Source: Bacteroidota bacterium (GTDB taxonomy: Bacteria; Bacteroidota; Bacteroidia; Chitinophagales; Chitinophagaceae). From it: 64,000 nucleotides of DNA. This document shows positions 1 to 8,683 of this stretch, piece after piece. Below the pieces are notes generated by a model. The model made no database searches. It was not told where the DNA came from and saw only the letters and a program-made list of their open reading frames with translations. Position 1 is the first letter of the stretch. Each line of letters begins with the position of its first letter. Where the stretch lies: the NCBI GenBank assembly GCA_018266775.1, contig JAFDZS010000010.1:1-64000 (forward strand), written 5' to 3'. A program made the translations under genes and the position numbers.

Positions 1-432
1 AATCGCCCTGTTGTTGATAGATGTCTCCGAGTCTTTCATAAGCAATGGCGAGCCCGTTTTTTAACCCCTCGCTATGTGGATTGGCTTCAAAGAGTTCTTT
101 CCTTAATTGAAAATACTGTTCAAAGAACTGTAAAGCCTTTTTGAAATCGCCCTGTTGTTGATAGATGTCTCCGAGCTTAGAATAAGAGACGGCGAGCCCG
201 TTTTTTAATCCCTCGCTATGCGGATTGGCCTCAAAGAGTTCTTTACCCAACTGGCCCCTCATTTCAAAGAACTGCAAAGCCTTTTTGAAATCGCCCTGTT
301 GTTGATAGATGTTTCCGAGTCTTTCATAAGCAATGGCGAGCCCGTTTTTTAACCCCTCGCTATGTGGATTGGCTTCAAAGAGTTCTTTCCTTAATTGAAA
401 ATACTGTTCAAATAACTGTAAAGCCTTTTTGA
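1..432 (-). repeat. Three 144-bp in-frame tandem repeats encoding TPR units
   Basis: The motif AATCGCCCTGTTGTTG recurs at 1, 145, 289 and 433, an exact 144-bp period (48 codons). Units 1-144 and 289-432 differ at only two positions, while the middle unit is clearly diverged. A fourth, degenerate unit begins at 433. The array continues beyond the left edge. Confidence 0.95.
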
Positions 433-2269
433 AATCGCCCTGTTGTTGGTAAAGGCTGCCCTGTCGTTCTAAGCATACAGCATAATTGTTTTGATCAGTA
501 TTTTGATATATCGCACTCCCTTTTTCCAGGTAAGTAATGGCTAAGCGAAAATTGCCGATGCCTTTGTAATAGTCACCCAGGTTTGACAACAGGTAGGCAA
601 ACGAATTCCTTTGCTCATTTATGAAAAAGGGAATTGATTTTGCTAACTCAGCAAACACCTGCGCCTGTTTGTAATTGGATTGTACTAAGAATCCGTTCGT
701 GTGTTCAAGTTTGTCTGCAATGTTTTCAATCAATTTTTCAGCGTCATTATATAAGGTGCTCCTGTTTTTTTCAATAATAATTTTTTGCACTACAGGGCTC
801 ATCCTGTAATTAGAACTGTCAGTATGCAGCCACCCTTTTTGAGCCAGCTTTTTTAAGCCGCGGCTAAAGCCAATGTTGTCTTCCGGCATGAAAGCCTCAA
901 TCAGTAAAATTGCAGGATGGTTTTCTGCAGGCAATACCGCAAGGTTTACCAATAATAAACGTTCGGCTTCGTCAAGTTTTGTTACATCGTACAATATTTC
1001 CAGTATATCATCAGTCGTGGCGGCTTGTTTATGTACATTGGTGGTGTATGTTGTTTGTATTTCAAAACTTTTCTCCCTCATGTATAACCCTTTTTCTTCC
1101 AGTTGCTCTACCAGTTTGGCAAGGGTTTCCCCAGTGGCAGATAATTCTTTCAGGGTCTTGCTTAAAATTTCAATCAGTAAGGTGTTATATCCAATGTTTT
1201 GCAGCAGCTTGTCCAGCAATGTTTCAAATGCAGGGCTTGCTTCGTTGTAATAATTTTTAAAGAGGGCTTTAGCCGTTGCAGGTGCTAAATGCTGTAGTAT
1301 GTATTCATTGTTGTTGGGCAAAATACTATTACAGCGGCTGGTAAGCAGTACATGCCAGCTCAACCCGTCAAAAACATTTTTAAAGGCTTCAATGTCTTTT
1401 TGGGTATTTGCATTGTCTAATACCAGCAGGCATTTTCCTTCCAGGTTTTCCATTGCTGTTTTAATGGCAATCAAATGTTGTTCACTATCTATGGTTTTCA
1501 AATCAATGCCTAAAACGGGTGCCAGTTTTTTTATTTCTTCAGTAATACCATTCTCACAAAAAAACCAGGCAAAGTGCTGATAAGTAGCTGCATTTTCTTT
1601 TAAAAATTGAGCAGTTAAGGTGGTTTTGCCCATGCCACCTTCGGCGTTAATTAATAACAAACCGTACTGGTCTAATCGTGTTTTGATAGTTTCAAGGTCT
1701 TTCTCCCTGCCGGTAAAATCTGCTGTAACAGAAGGCTGTCCTGCTGAAAGACAATGTGGAATTTTGGAGTGTCCAGCTTCTTTCTTTTCTGTTAAATGCA
1801 GTTTGCCTAATTGAAGTAAAACATCAAGCTTTAAACCGTTTATATCTTTGTATTCGGATTTGTAATGTTTCAGCTCATTTAATTTTTTCTCAAATTTTTT
1901 TTTGCTCTTTACTCCGCTTGTAGAAATTTGGTTGATATTAACGGAAGAATTTTTTAAGTAAGTATAAATAGAAGGTTTGCCGGTTTGCAAAAATTGTTGG
2001 TGCGCTGTATCAAATTCTTCATTGGTGTATTTACCCACTTTGGTAAAATACAGCAGAATAAAAATGTCAGATCCTTTTATCGCTTCATTATACTTGGCCT
2101 GTAAACCTTCCTTTGCCATAGCATTGGTAAAATTCTCCCACACAATTAATTCGTAAGTAATGCCGGCATGTTCAAATATGTTGCTGTTTTCAGCAACGAA
2201 CAACCTGAAATCTTTTCTGTCTGCAGCTAGTTCCTCCGAAGAAGCTAAAAATATTTTTACAGTGTTCAT
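1..2269 (-). CDS. STAND NTPase with TIR/DUF4062-like N-terminus and C-terminal TPR array (partial, 3' end outside window)
   Basis: This gene is open to the left edge; about 756 codons are visible. Residues 1 to about 105 form a TIR/DUF4062-like domain that starts IFLASSEEL, continues LIVWENF and ends with SDIFILLYF followed by YTNEEF, whose glutamate is in the right place for a TIR-type catalytic residue (inference). A NACHT/NB-ARC-type NTPase follows, with Walker A GGMGKTTL near residue 210, Walker B CLLVLDNAN near 280 and LLTSR near 305. From about residue 560 TPR-like repeats begin, the last three being 48-residue units of QQGDFKKALQFFE type. The family includes Avs-like sensors and regulatory STAND proteins. 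I start at 2269 because the conserved domain begins there; an in-frame ATG at 2308 would add 13 residues. The MFS gene lies 142 bp upstream on the same strand. A role in phage defence is inference. Confidence 0.85.
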   Translation of the reverse strand, partial: MNTVKIFLASSEELAADRKDFRLFVAENSNIFEHAGITYELIVWENFTNAMAKEGLQAKYNEAIKGSDIFILLYFTKVGKYTNEEFDTAHQQFLQTGKPSIYTYLKNSSVNINQISTSGVKSKKKFEKKLNELKHYKSEYKDINGLKLDVLLQLGKLHLTEKKEAGHSKIPHCLSAGQPSVTADFTGREKDLETIKTRLDQYGLLLINAEGGMGKTTLTAQFLKENAATYQHFAWFFCENGITEEIKKLAPVLGIDLKTIDSEQHLIAIKTAMENLEGKCLLVLDNANTQKDIEAFKNVFDGLSWHVLLTSRCNSILPNNNEYILQHLAPATAKALFKNYYNEASPAFETLLDKLLQNIGYNTLLIEILSKTLKELSATGETLAKLVEQLEEKGLYMREKSFEIQTTYTTNVHKQAATTDDILEILYDVTKLDEAERLLLVNLAVLPAENHPAILLIEAFMPEDNIGFSRGLKKLAQKGWLHTDSSNYRMSPVVQKIIIEKNRSTLYNDAEKLIENIADKLEHTNGFLVQSNYKQAQVFAELAKSIPFFINEQRNSFAYLLSNLGDYYKGIGNFRLAITYLEKGSAIYQNTDQNNYAVCLERQGSLYQQQGDFKKALQLFEQYFQLRKELFEANPHSEGLKNGLAIAYERLGNIYQQQGDFKKALQFFEMRGQLGKELFEANPHSEGLKNGLAVSYSKLGDIYQQQGDFKKALQFFEQYFQLRKELFEANPHSEGLKNGLAIAYERLGDIYQQQGD

Positions 2270-2411
2270 CAATGGATCGGTTAAGGGTGAAGGGCGCTTC
2301 AGTTTCATATTGAAGATATATAAAAAACTGAATAGATGAAGAAGTGATTCTACGGATATTTTACGCTTAATAGCAACGAGCACTCTTGATAATTAAGAAT
2401 GGAAGTGAAGT

Positions 2412-3656
2412 TCAATACTCCATCTCTTTCAACGCCGGTGCCTTAAACCAGGTAACCACCACCACTAATAAGGTCATGCACCCACCAAAAACAACAGAAG
2501 GTACGGGGCCCATGATCTTCCTGGCGAAACCACTTTCAAATTGCCCCAGCTCATTACTGCTGTTGATGAACATGGAGTTTACCGAAGATACACGGCCCCG
2601 CATTTCATCCGGCGTGGTGAGTTGTAAGATGGTGCCACGCACCATTACGCTGATGCCATCGCACACTCCACTGCACAATAAAGCCGCAAATGATAAAAGA
2701 TAAACACTGGAAAAACCAAAAACAATAATGCAGGCACCAAAGCCGGCAACAGCCATCAGCATGCGCCTGCCCTGCTTTTGCTGCATGGGGAATAAAGTAA
2801 GCAGGATGATGATGGTGATGGAACCAATATCTGTTGCGGCCGTTAACCAGCCAAAACCAATGGGGCCAATATGTAAAATGGCAGAACTGAATTCGGGTAT
2901 CATCGCCACTGCACCACCGAATAATACAGCAAACAAATCCAGGGAAATGGCACCAAGCATGATCTTGTTGCGCACCACAAAACGCAAACCCTGTTTTACA
3001 CTTTCCCAGGTATCCACCTTGGAATCTTTTACCAAAACGGGTTTTTTGCTGATGGTGGACAGAATGGTTGCTGCGGTTAATACATACACCAGCACAATCA
3101 TGAAAGTTTTATTCACGCCGATACCGGCTATTAAAAAACCAGATGTGGCATGGCCGATGATAGAGCCAATCAGCCACGTAGATGAACTGATATTGGCTGC
3201 GTATTGTAAAATATTCCGTGGCACCAGTTGCGCAACAATAGCGTTGGATACCGGCCCGGCAAATGCCCTGATGATGCCGGTTAAAAAGATGATGGCATAA
3301 AAACAATTCACCAGCCATTGTTTGCTCATGCTGGCCTGTGTGGAGGGTAAAGTGCAAACAATAAGCAGCACCACGCAAACAGCATAGGAGAGCATACCCC
3401 GCAGCAGTAATGTTCTTTTTTCTGAACGGTCAATTACGTGACCGGCATATAATGCGAGTGAAAATACAGGAATGAATTCAGACAAACCCACAATGCCAAT
3501 GGCAAATGAACTTTGAGTAAGATGAAATAATTCATATGCCACCACCGTGCCCACCATGCGCAACGCCATGATGTAAGTGAAACGGCAAATGATATACAGT
3601 TTAAATTCTTTTTCTTTAAGGGGGGCCAGCGCTGCTGAATTGAACGATAGACTCAT
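2412..3656 (-). CDS. MFS transporter, EntS/MFS_3-like exporter
   Basis: A 414-residue polytopic inner-membrane protein with roughly 12 hydrophobic segments. The loop between the second and third helices carries the MFS motif-A pattern, seen as GHVIDRSEKRTLLL near residue 75. Overall composition and order match the MFS_3 branch that includes the enterobactin exporter EntS and many uncharacterised exporters in Bacteroidota. The substrate cannot be read from sequence and no siderophore genes are nearby. It starts at a clear ATG, lies upstream of the STAND gene on the same strand, and is separated from the upstream kinase gene by a repeat-rich spacer. Confidence 0.85.
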   Translation of the reverse strand: MSLSFNSAALAPLKEKEFKLYIICRFTYIMALRMVGTVVAYELFHLTQSSFAIGIVGLSEFIPVFSLALYAGHVIDRSEKRTLLLRGMLSYAVCVVLLIVCTLPSTQASMSKQWLVNCFYAIIFLTGIIRAFAGPVSNAIVAQLVPRNILQYAANISSSTWLIGSIIGHATSGFLIAGIGVNKTFMIVLVYVLTAATILSTISKKPVLVKDSKVDTWESVKQGLRFVVRNKIMLGAISLDLFAVLFGGAVAMIPEFSSAILHIGPIGFGWLTAATDIGSITIIILLTLFPMQQKQGRRMLMAVAGFGACIIVFGFSSVYLLSFAALLCSGVCDGISVMVRGTILQLTTPDEMRGRVSSVNSMFINSSNELGQFESGFARKIMGPVPSVVFGGCMTLLVVVVTWFKAPALKEMEY

Positions 3657-3718
3657 TACTGCGAAGTTGCAACCTTTTTCTGAGTTGAAAACGCCGTTGG
3701 AATAAAATGTTAGTTAGT

Positions 3719-3880
3719 TGATCGTGAATCGTGAAAAGTGAATCGTGAAAAGTGAATCGTGAATGGTGAATCGTGAATTGTGAATGGCTAATAAATAATT
3801 TGAAGATTGTAAAACTGATTGACCAGTTAACTGATTAACCAATTAACTGATTAACCAATCTACCATTGACCATTCACTAT
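3719..3880. repeat. AT-rich simple repeats in the intergenic spacer
   Basis: From 3719 to about 3787 the motif GTGAATCGTGAA recurs with small changes. From about 3813 to 3880 there are repeats of the type TTAACTGATTAACCAA, followed by ACCATTGACCATTCAC. Related blocks occur at 53180-53320 and 54665-54752. Confidence 0.8.
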
Positions 3881-3881
3881 A

Positions 3882-4514
3882 CTATGGCAACGAAATATAA
3901 TGCTGCCCGTCATCATACTCTTTATCCAGTGCATCAATAATGGTTTGCAGGTGTTGTTCATTGCTTAAAAAATCGGCATTGGATGCATCAATAAACAGTG
4001 TTTTAATATTGTGCTGTTTGATGTATTGCGTATAGGTTTGCTGTAAGGAGAATAAGTAATCGTTGGGAATACTTTGTTCGTAACCGCGGTTGCGCTTTTT
4101 GATATTTTCCTGCAGTTTGTTTACGGGTGCATGCAGGTAAATCAATAATTCCGGCTGAACGATCTGCGGGTTGATGATATCGAATAATTTTTGATACAGC
4201 CTGAACTCCTCATCTGCTAAAGTTACTTTGGCAAACAATAAACATTTGGTAAAGAGATAATCAGAAATAGTTACATGCTGAAACATGTCTTTCGTTTGCA
4301 GCAGGTCTTTCAGTTGCTTATAGCGTTCTGCCATAAAAAATAATTCCAGCGGAAAAGCATACTGCTGCGGGTTATCATAAAACTTAGGCAGAAAAGGATT
4401 GTCTGCAAATTCTTCCAGTATCAGCCTGGCATTAAAATGTTTGCTGAGCAAATGGGCAAGTGTGGTTTTGCCGGCGCCGATATTCCCTTCTATTGTAACA
4501 AAATTATACTTCAT
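3882..4514 (-). CDS. Deoxynucleoside kinase (deoxyadenosine/deoxycytidine kinase family)
   Basis: A 210-residue cytoplasmic kinase of the dNK/dCK/dGK family, which phosphorylates deoxynucleosides for salvage. The P-loop GNIGAGKTT is at residues 9-17, the EEF substrate-side motif follows at about 35, ERYKQL near 75 matches the conserved glutamate/arginine helix, and KKRNRGYEQ near 140 is the arginine-rich lid. Length is typical. Which base is preferred cannot be decided. It lies 70 bp upstream-to-downstream behind folK on the same strand, a pairing I regard as a plausible operon. Confidence 0.9.
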   Translation of the reverse strand: MKYNFVTIEGNIGAGKTTLAHLLSKHFNARLILEEFADNPFLPKFYDNPQQYAFPLELFFMAERYKQLKDLLQTKDMFQHVTISDYLFTKCLLFAKVTLADEEFRLYQKLFDIINPQIVQPELLIYLHAPVNKLQENIKKRNRGYEQSIPNDYLFSLQQTYTQYIKQHNIKTLFIDASNADFLSNEQHLQTIIDALDKEYDDGQHYISLP

Positions 4515-4584
4515 AAAAACGTAAAACCAATACTGTCAGTTGCAATTGAATGCTGCAAAATAAAGGGAATAATGTTTGGCGCAA

Positions 4585-5070
4585 TTATATTTTATGCACA
4601 GCTAATTGGTCAGGACTGTGTATTAATAAATCAGCAATGGTTTGCTGTAAAGCAGGATGAATAAAAGCAGGGTCCAGTTCATACAAAGGCACCAGTACAA
4701 AATTGCGGTTTTGTATTTGCGGATGGGGAATAACCAGGTCAGCAGACTGAACAATATCAGTATTGAAAAAAAGAATGTCGATATCAATCACACGGGGTGC
4801 ATTTTTAATGGTTCGGATGCGGCCCATTTCCTGTTCAATCTGCAGAATACGGTGCATCGTGGCTTGGGCATCTGATGTTGTTTCAACAATAATCACCTGG
4901 TTATAAAAATCCGGCTGGTCGGTAAAACCCCAGGCTTCTGTACGGTATACAGAGGAAACTTGCAGTACAGTCCCGATTTTCTGATTGACGTATTGCTGCG
5001 CAACAATTAATTGCTGCTGTGGATTTTGCTGGTTGCTGCCCAATAATAAGTGAACACGGTTCATCTCCAT
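4585..5070 (-). CDS. folK: 2-amino-4-hydroxy-6-hydroxymethyldihydropteridine pyrophosphokinase
   Basis: HPPK transfers pyrophosphate from ATP to the pterin in folate synthesis. The N-terminal LLLGSN motif, the central EAWGFTDQPDFYNQV segment and the signature PRVIDIDIL with the following IPHP are all present in the family order. Length, about 160 residues, is normal. ATG codons exist at 5091, 5070 and 5064; I chose 5070 because the conserved beta strand begins a few residues after it, but the choice is not secure. The deoxynucleoside kinase gene follows on the same strand. Confidence 0.93.
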   Translation of the reverse strand: MEMNRVHLLLGSNQQNPQQQLIVAQQYVNQKIGTVLQVSSVYRTEAWGFTDQPDFYNQVIIVETTSDAQATMHRILQIEQEMGRIRTIKNAPRVIDIDILFFNTDIVQSADLVIPHPQIQNRNFVLVPLYELDPAFIHPALQQTIADLLIHSPDQLAVHKI

Positions 5071-5199
5071 AAAATATTTTGCAAGATGCATTTTTTTGCG
5101 GAGTGTATCAGGTGCGGGCCAATAAAATATACCGTTGCGGGCATAATTTTTTAAAATCGCTTTTTACCAATAGCTTTACACCTCAATTCAGCAACACTT

Positions 5200-6321
5200 A
5201 TGCGAAAGTACAGCCAGCTTAAAGCGTTTTTAGCCATCTCAAAAGCCAGTTTCCGTTCCATACTCAGCACACCCAGTTCCATCTTTTTCAGTTTCCTGTT
5301 CCCGGTCATATTCATTTTTATTTTCGGTTCGTTTGGAAACGGGGGCGGTGTACATTATAATATTGCTATCGATCCAGCATCAGACACCAGTAATGAAGTA
5401 TTTCAATACATTAAAAACAGTAACTTTTTCAGCATTTCCTCTTTTGTTAAAGAAGATGGTTCAATAGATACTGCGGCAAGAAGGGCGGCATTGGAAAAAG
5501 ATAAAATTTCTGCTGTTGTTACTATTGCTAAAACTGCTGACTCATCAGGAGCACCTGATTATACAATTAATTTTAAAACCACCAATGCAAGTGGACAGGC
5601 CATTCCAGACCTGCAACAAAAATTCACCAGCCTGCTTAATGAAATCAAATTAAGAAAAGCGGGCAGCTACAATGCGCAAAGTGTGCATGCAGATGTGTAC
5701 CAGGTAAGGGAATACCGGCAGATAGATTTTGTGTTGCCGGGCATGCTGGGTTTTTCTATTTTATTTGCCACATTATTTGGTATTGCATTTCCATTCTTCC
5801 AGTTCAGGCAGCAACTGATCTTAAAACGTTTTTATGCCACACCGGTAAAACGCATCAATATATTATTGGGCATTGGCATCAGCCGGTTGGCATTTCAATT
5901 GATCAACGTGGTGATGCTGATCACACTGGGGTATTTCTTTCTGCATTTCACATTAATACATGGCTTTGCCACATTTATCGAAATGGTGTTGCTCACTATT
6001 TACATGCTGTTGTTGCTAATGGGTGTGGGACTCATTTTTTGCAGCGTGGTAAAATCTGATACGTCCATTCCTTTAATGATTAATTTATTTGCCTTTCCGC
6101 AAATGCTCATGTCGGGCACCTTCTTTCCTATAGATGTTTTTCCTTCCTGGCTGCAGGGAATATGCCGTTATGGTTTGCCCTTATCCCAGTTCAACGATGC
6201 TATCCGCAAAATATCTTTCAATGGGTTGCACTTATGGAACTGCGGACGGGAACTGGGCATTCTTGCCTTGTGGACAATCGTTATCTATACTATTGCCGTG
6301 AAAGTGTTTAAATGGGAATAA
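5200..6321 (+). CDS. ABC-2 type transporter permease
   Basis: A 373-residue permease of the ABC-2 family. One helix near residues 22-45 is followed by a large extracytoplasmic domain to about residue 175 and then by five closely spaced helices, including LPGMLGFSILFATLFGIAF and the typical MLMSGTFFPIDVFPSWL near residue 305. Family members work with a separate ATPase; none is adjacent, so the partner must be encoded elsewhere or the gene was separated from it. The next gene begins 3 bp after the stop, so the two are probably co-transcribed. Confidence 0.88.
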   Translation: MRKYSQLKAFLAISKASFRSILSTPSSIFFSFLFPVIFIFIFGSFGNGGGVHYNIAIDPASDTSNEVFQYIKNSNFFSISSFVKEDGSIDTAARRAALEKDKISAVVTIAKTADSSGAPDYTINFKTTNASGQAIPDLQQKFTSLLNEIKLRKAGSYNAQSVHADVYQVREYRQIDFVLPGMLGFSILFATLFGIAFPFFQFRQQLILKRFYATPVKRINILLGIGISRLAFQLINVVMLITLGYFFLHFTLIHGFATFIEMVLLTIYMLLLLMGVGLIFCSVVKSDTSIPLMINLFAFPQMLMSGTFFPIDVFPSWLQGICRYGLPLSQFNDAIRKISFNGLHLWNCGRELGILALWTIVIYTIAVKVFKWE

Positions 6322-6324
6322 GCT

Positions 6325-6774
6325 ATGAAGTACATTAAATTTTTGCTCCTCAATATTGTTGCTTTTGGTGGATTGTTTTTTATTATTTCGTTGCTGTTCC
6401 CCGGCCAAGTGGTAACCAGCAAAACGATTTCCATTAACAGCACAAAAGAAAAAATTGCCACAAAAGTGCAGGCTATTGCGCAATGGCCGCAATGGAATTT
6501 ACTCAGCAATAATGGAAGTGTTTCTGCTGATGCGGGCAACACGGCAGATAGTTTGGTTTTTCATTTACAGAATAATAATGGTAGCGAACTGATGTTCCGG
6601 TTTACCGTTTACGACCAGCAGAATACCCGTGTATTAAATTGGGATGTGGTGCAGCAATTACCCTGGTATAAACCATGGAGGAAATTCAGTGCTATGGTAT
6701 TGAATAAAGATATTGCCAATGCTATTGACAGCTCACTGAATATTTTTAAACAACAGGTAGAGGTGCAGCCTTAA
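6325..6774 (+). CDS. Membrane-anchored protein, possibly SRPBCC-like
   Basis: A 149-residue protein with one N-terminal helix (about residues 5-25) and a soluble domain. The segment around residues 30-60, with VTSKTISINSTKEKIATKVQ and then WPQWNLL, resembles the start of SRPBCC/polyketide-cyclase-like proteins, in which a conserved tryptophan pair follows the first helices. The similarity is partial and no ligand can be named. It starts 3 bp after the ABC-2 permease stop, which suggests a joint transcript. Confidence 0.7.
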   Translation: MKYIKFLLLNIVAFGGLFFIISLLFPGQVVTSKTISINSTKEKIATKVQAIAQWPQWNLLSNNGSVSADAGNTADSLVFHLQNNNGSELMFRFTVYDQQNTRVLNWDVVQQLPWYKPWRKFSAMVLNKDIANAIDSSLNIFKQQVEVQP

Positions 6775-6797
6775 CGCATCATCAGGGCGCTGTGGCG

Positions 6798-6816
6798 ACC
6801 TGAAGTTGCCTCAGGT
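6798..6816. terminator. Weak hairpin between convergent genes
   Basis: ACCTGA and TCAGGT form a 6-bp stem with a 7-nt loop between the convergent ends of the genes at 6774 and 6849. There is no T-run, so its role as a terminator is uncertain. Confidence 0.3.
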
Positions 6817-6848
6817 GTAAGATGGTTACAAACCGTCAAGCACCTTAA

Positions 6849-8045
6849 CTAATGCGGAAAACTGATCTTCCCCATGGCCACATTGGGCATGCCTTTAATG
6901 CCATGCTGAATCACATTTCCTTCGCCACAAATACATTCATTCGCTAAAACAGCAAACAATACTGCTTCCTTTGCATCCGGATTGATGTGCAATGATGAAG
7001 TAGTGTTGAATGAATAGCCGGGTAACAAATCATGAAGATGTTGTATCAATAAAGGATTATGCATACCGCCGCCGCTTGTGAAAATATGTGTTGGGTGAGG
7101 TGTTGTTTTTATGATGGCATCTGCAATAGTTTCCGCAGTAAAACGATTAAGCGTGGCCATGGTATCGGGCCATGAAATATTTGTTGTGGAAGATTGGTGC
7201 AATGCCTGCAGCAGGTAATCTGTATTAAATAATTCCGGCCCGGTGGTTTTAGGAAATGGTAATTGAAAGAAATCATGATCTTTTAATGCAGCTAATAATT
7301 GTTGATTGATGGTGCCCTGTTTGGCAACTGCAGCACCGGCATCAAAAGGTTTATTGTTGAAATGTTGCTGCATTACAGCATCCATCATAGTATTGCCGGG
7401 GCCGGTATCGGTACTGAAGATCGCAGCATTGTCCATACTGCCCGGCAGGTAAGTAAAATTGGCAATGCCGCCAATATTCAGCAAAACCCTGTCTTCATTT
7501 TTTTTACTGAACATTAAATAATCGCCATACACGGCCAATGGTGCACCTTCGCCGCCTGCGGCAATATGTTTTTGCCTGAAATCGCTGATAGTAATAATGC
7601 CGGTGTTAACTGCCAAATGATCACCATCGCCAATCTGTAAGGTTGCATTACCAAAATTATCAGACGGATGCAAATTCTTTGGCGCATGAAAAACGGTTTG
7701 GCCGTGGCTGGCAATAAGATCAATAGCTGCGTTACTGATTTTCCATTGCTGCAAACAATCATTGATCATACGGGCATGCTGTAATGCAATCCATGGATGC
7801 AATACACACAGTTGTTCAAAATCAATTTCTTTTTTACTGAAAATACTTTTGATGTTATTTCGGAATACGGCATCATAGGCAACGGTAGTAAACTGCAGCA
7901 GCTCCACATGGGTTTGCAAACCATGCCCGCTGATGCGGCACAGTGCAATATCCAGCCCATCCAGCGATGTGCCGCTCATTAATCCAATGACGAGCCGTTC
8001 TTTTTTTGCAGCAATATGAAATAACCGTTGTACATCCGGGTTCAT
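6849..8045 (-). CDS. anmK: Anhydro-N-acetylmuramic acid kinase
   Basis: AnmK phosphorylates and opens 1,6-anhydro-MurNAc during recycling of cell-wall fragments. The sugar-kinase motif GLMSGTSLDGLDIAL lies at residues 21-35, ASHGQTVFH near 120, GGIANF and DTGPGN in the middle and TSGGGMHN toward the end. The frame is open to an ATG at 8123, but that start would collide with the divergent sigma gene; the ATG at 8045 gives about 398 residues, closer to the family length, and leaves a 77-bp promoter region between the two genes. Confidence 0.93.
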   Translation of the reverse strand: MNPDVQRLFHIAAKKERLVIGLMSGTSLDGLDIALCRISGHGLQTHVELLQFTTVAYDAVFRNNIKSIFSKKEIDFEQLCVLHPWIALQHARMINDCLQQWKISNAAIDLIASHGQTVFHAPKNLHPSDNFGNATLQIGDGDHLAVNTGIITISDFRQKHIAAGGEGAPLAVYGDYLMFSKKNEDRVLLNIGGIANFTYLPGSMDNAAIFSTDTGPGNTMMDAVMQQHFNNKPFDAGAAVAKQGTINQQLLAALKDHDFFQLPFPKTTGPELFNTDYLLQALHQSSTTNISWPDTMATLNRFTAETIADAIIKTTPHPTHIFTSGGGMHNPLLIQHLHDLLPGYSFNTTSSLHINPDAKEAVLFAVLANECICGEGNVIQHGIKGMPNVAMGKISFPH

Positions 8046-8122
8046 GCCCCAAGTTAAAATATTTTTACCAGCGGTGTGCAACGGTTCAGCAAAACCCGTT
8101 GTCAAACGATGCAACAACAGCA

Positions 8123-8683
8123 ATGTTTACTACTGCGCAACTGGTAAAAGAATGCCTGAAGAATGACAGGGCAGCACAAAAGCAACTGTACGAGCAGTAT
8201 GCTGAAGTGATGCTGGGCGTATGTTACCGCTATACCAAATCATTGGCAGATGCTGAGGATGTGCTGCAGGAAGGATTTATACGCGTATTCAAAAACCTGC
8301 ACCAGTACCGTAACGAGGGCGAACTGGGTGCGTGGATACGCAGGGTAATGGTAACTTCTGCACTTAACTATTTAAAAAGAAATGCAAAGTACCAGCACGA
8401 CCTGTTTTTTGAAAAAGCAGACCTGCACCCTGTTGCGGATGAAAACCCTGCAATCAATCTCGACAGCAAAGAGCTGGCTTCGCTGATACAACAATTGCCC
8501 ACCGGTTATCAAACCATTTTCAACCTGCATGCGGTGGAAGGATATTCACATGTGGAAATTGGCGGCATGCTGGGCATTACAGACGGAACGTCCCGCTCGC
8601 AATATGCAAGGGCAAGGGCATTGCTGGTATCGTGGGTTAAAATCAATTATTCAGATCATAAAAAGCAAACGTATGTCCAATAG
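8123..8683 (+). CDS. RNA polymerase ECF sigma factor (locus 1)
   Basis: A 186-residue ECF sigma factor. Region 2 spans about residues 20-88, including CYRYTKSLADAEDVLQEGFIRVF, the -10 recognition helix. Region 4 spans about 120-172, with LPTGYQTIFNLHAVEGYSHVEIGGML as the helix-turn-helix. The open frame extends upstream to 8006, but the ATG at 8123 places region 2 at the normal distance. Its end overlaps the next gene by 11 bp, so the two are translationally coupled. The second copy of this arrangement is at 57522. The regulon cannot be read from the window. Confidence 0.93.
   Translation: MFTTAQLVKECLKNDRAAQKQLYEQYAEVMLGVCYRYTKSLADAEDVLQEGFIRVFKNLHQYRNEGELGAWIRRVMVTSALNYLKRNAKYQHDLFFEKADLHPVADENPAINLDSKELASLIQQLPTGYQTIFNLHAVEGYSHVEIGGMLGITDGTSRSQYARARALLVSWVKINYSDHKKQTYVQ

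Noticed and set aside
1-432. CRISPR array
   Set aside because: The 144-bp units are contiguous, in frame and coding, without spacers.
873-1814. Plus-strand frames of 60-125 codons over the STAND gene
   Set aside because: They lie opposite a continuous minus-strand frame with clear domain motifs; composition is that of antisense shadows.
2728-3300. 190-codon plus-strand frame opposite the MFS gene
   Set aside because: The minus-strand frame has MFS motif A and typical helices; the plus frame has no recognisable features.
8046-8122. CAACGG/CCGTTG imperfect repeat as an operator of sigma locus 1
   Set aside because: The arms are short and imperfect and do not match the palindrome of locus 2, so I do not assign a function.
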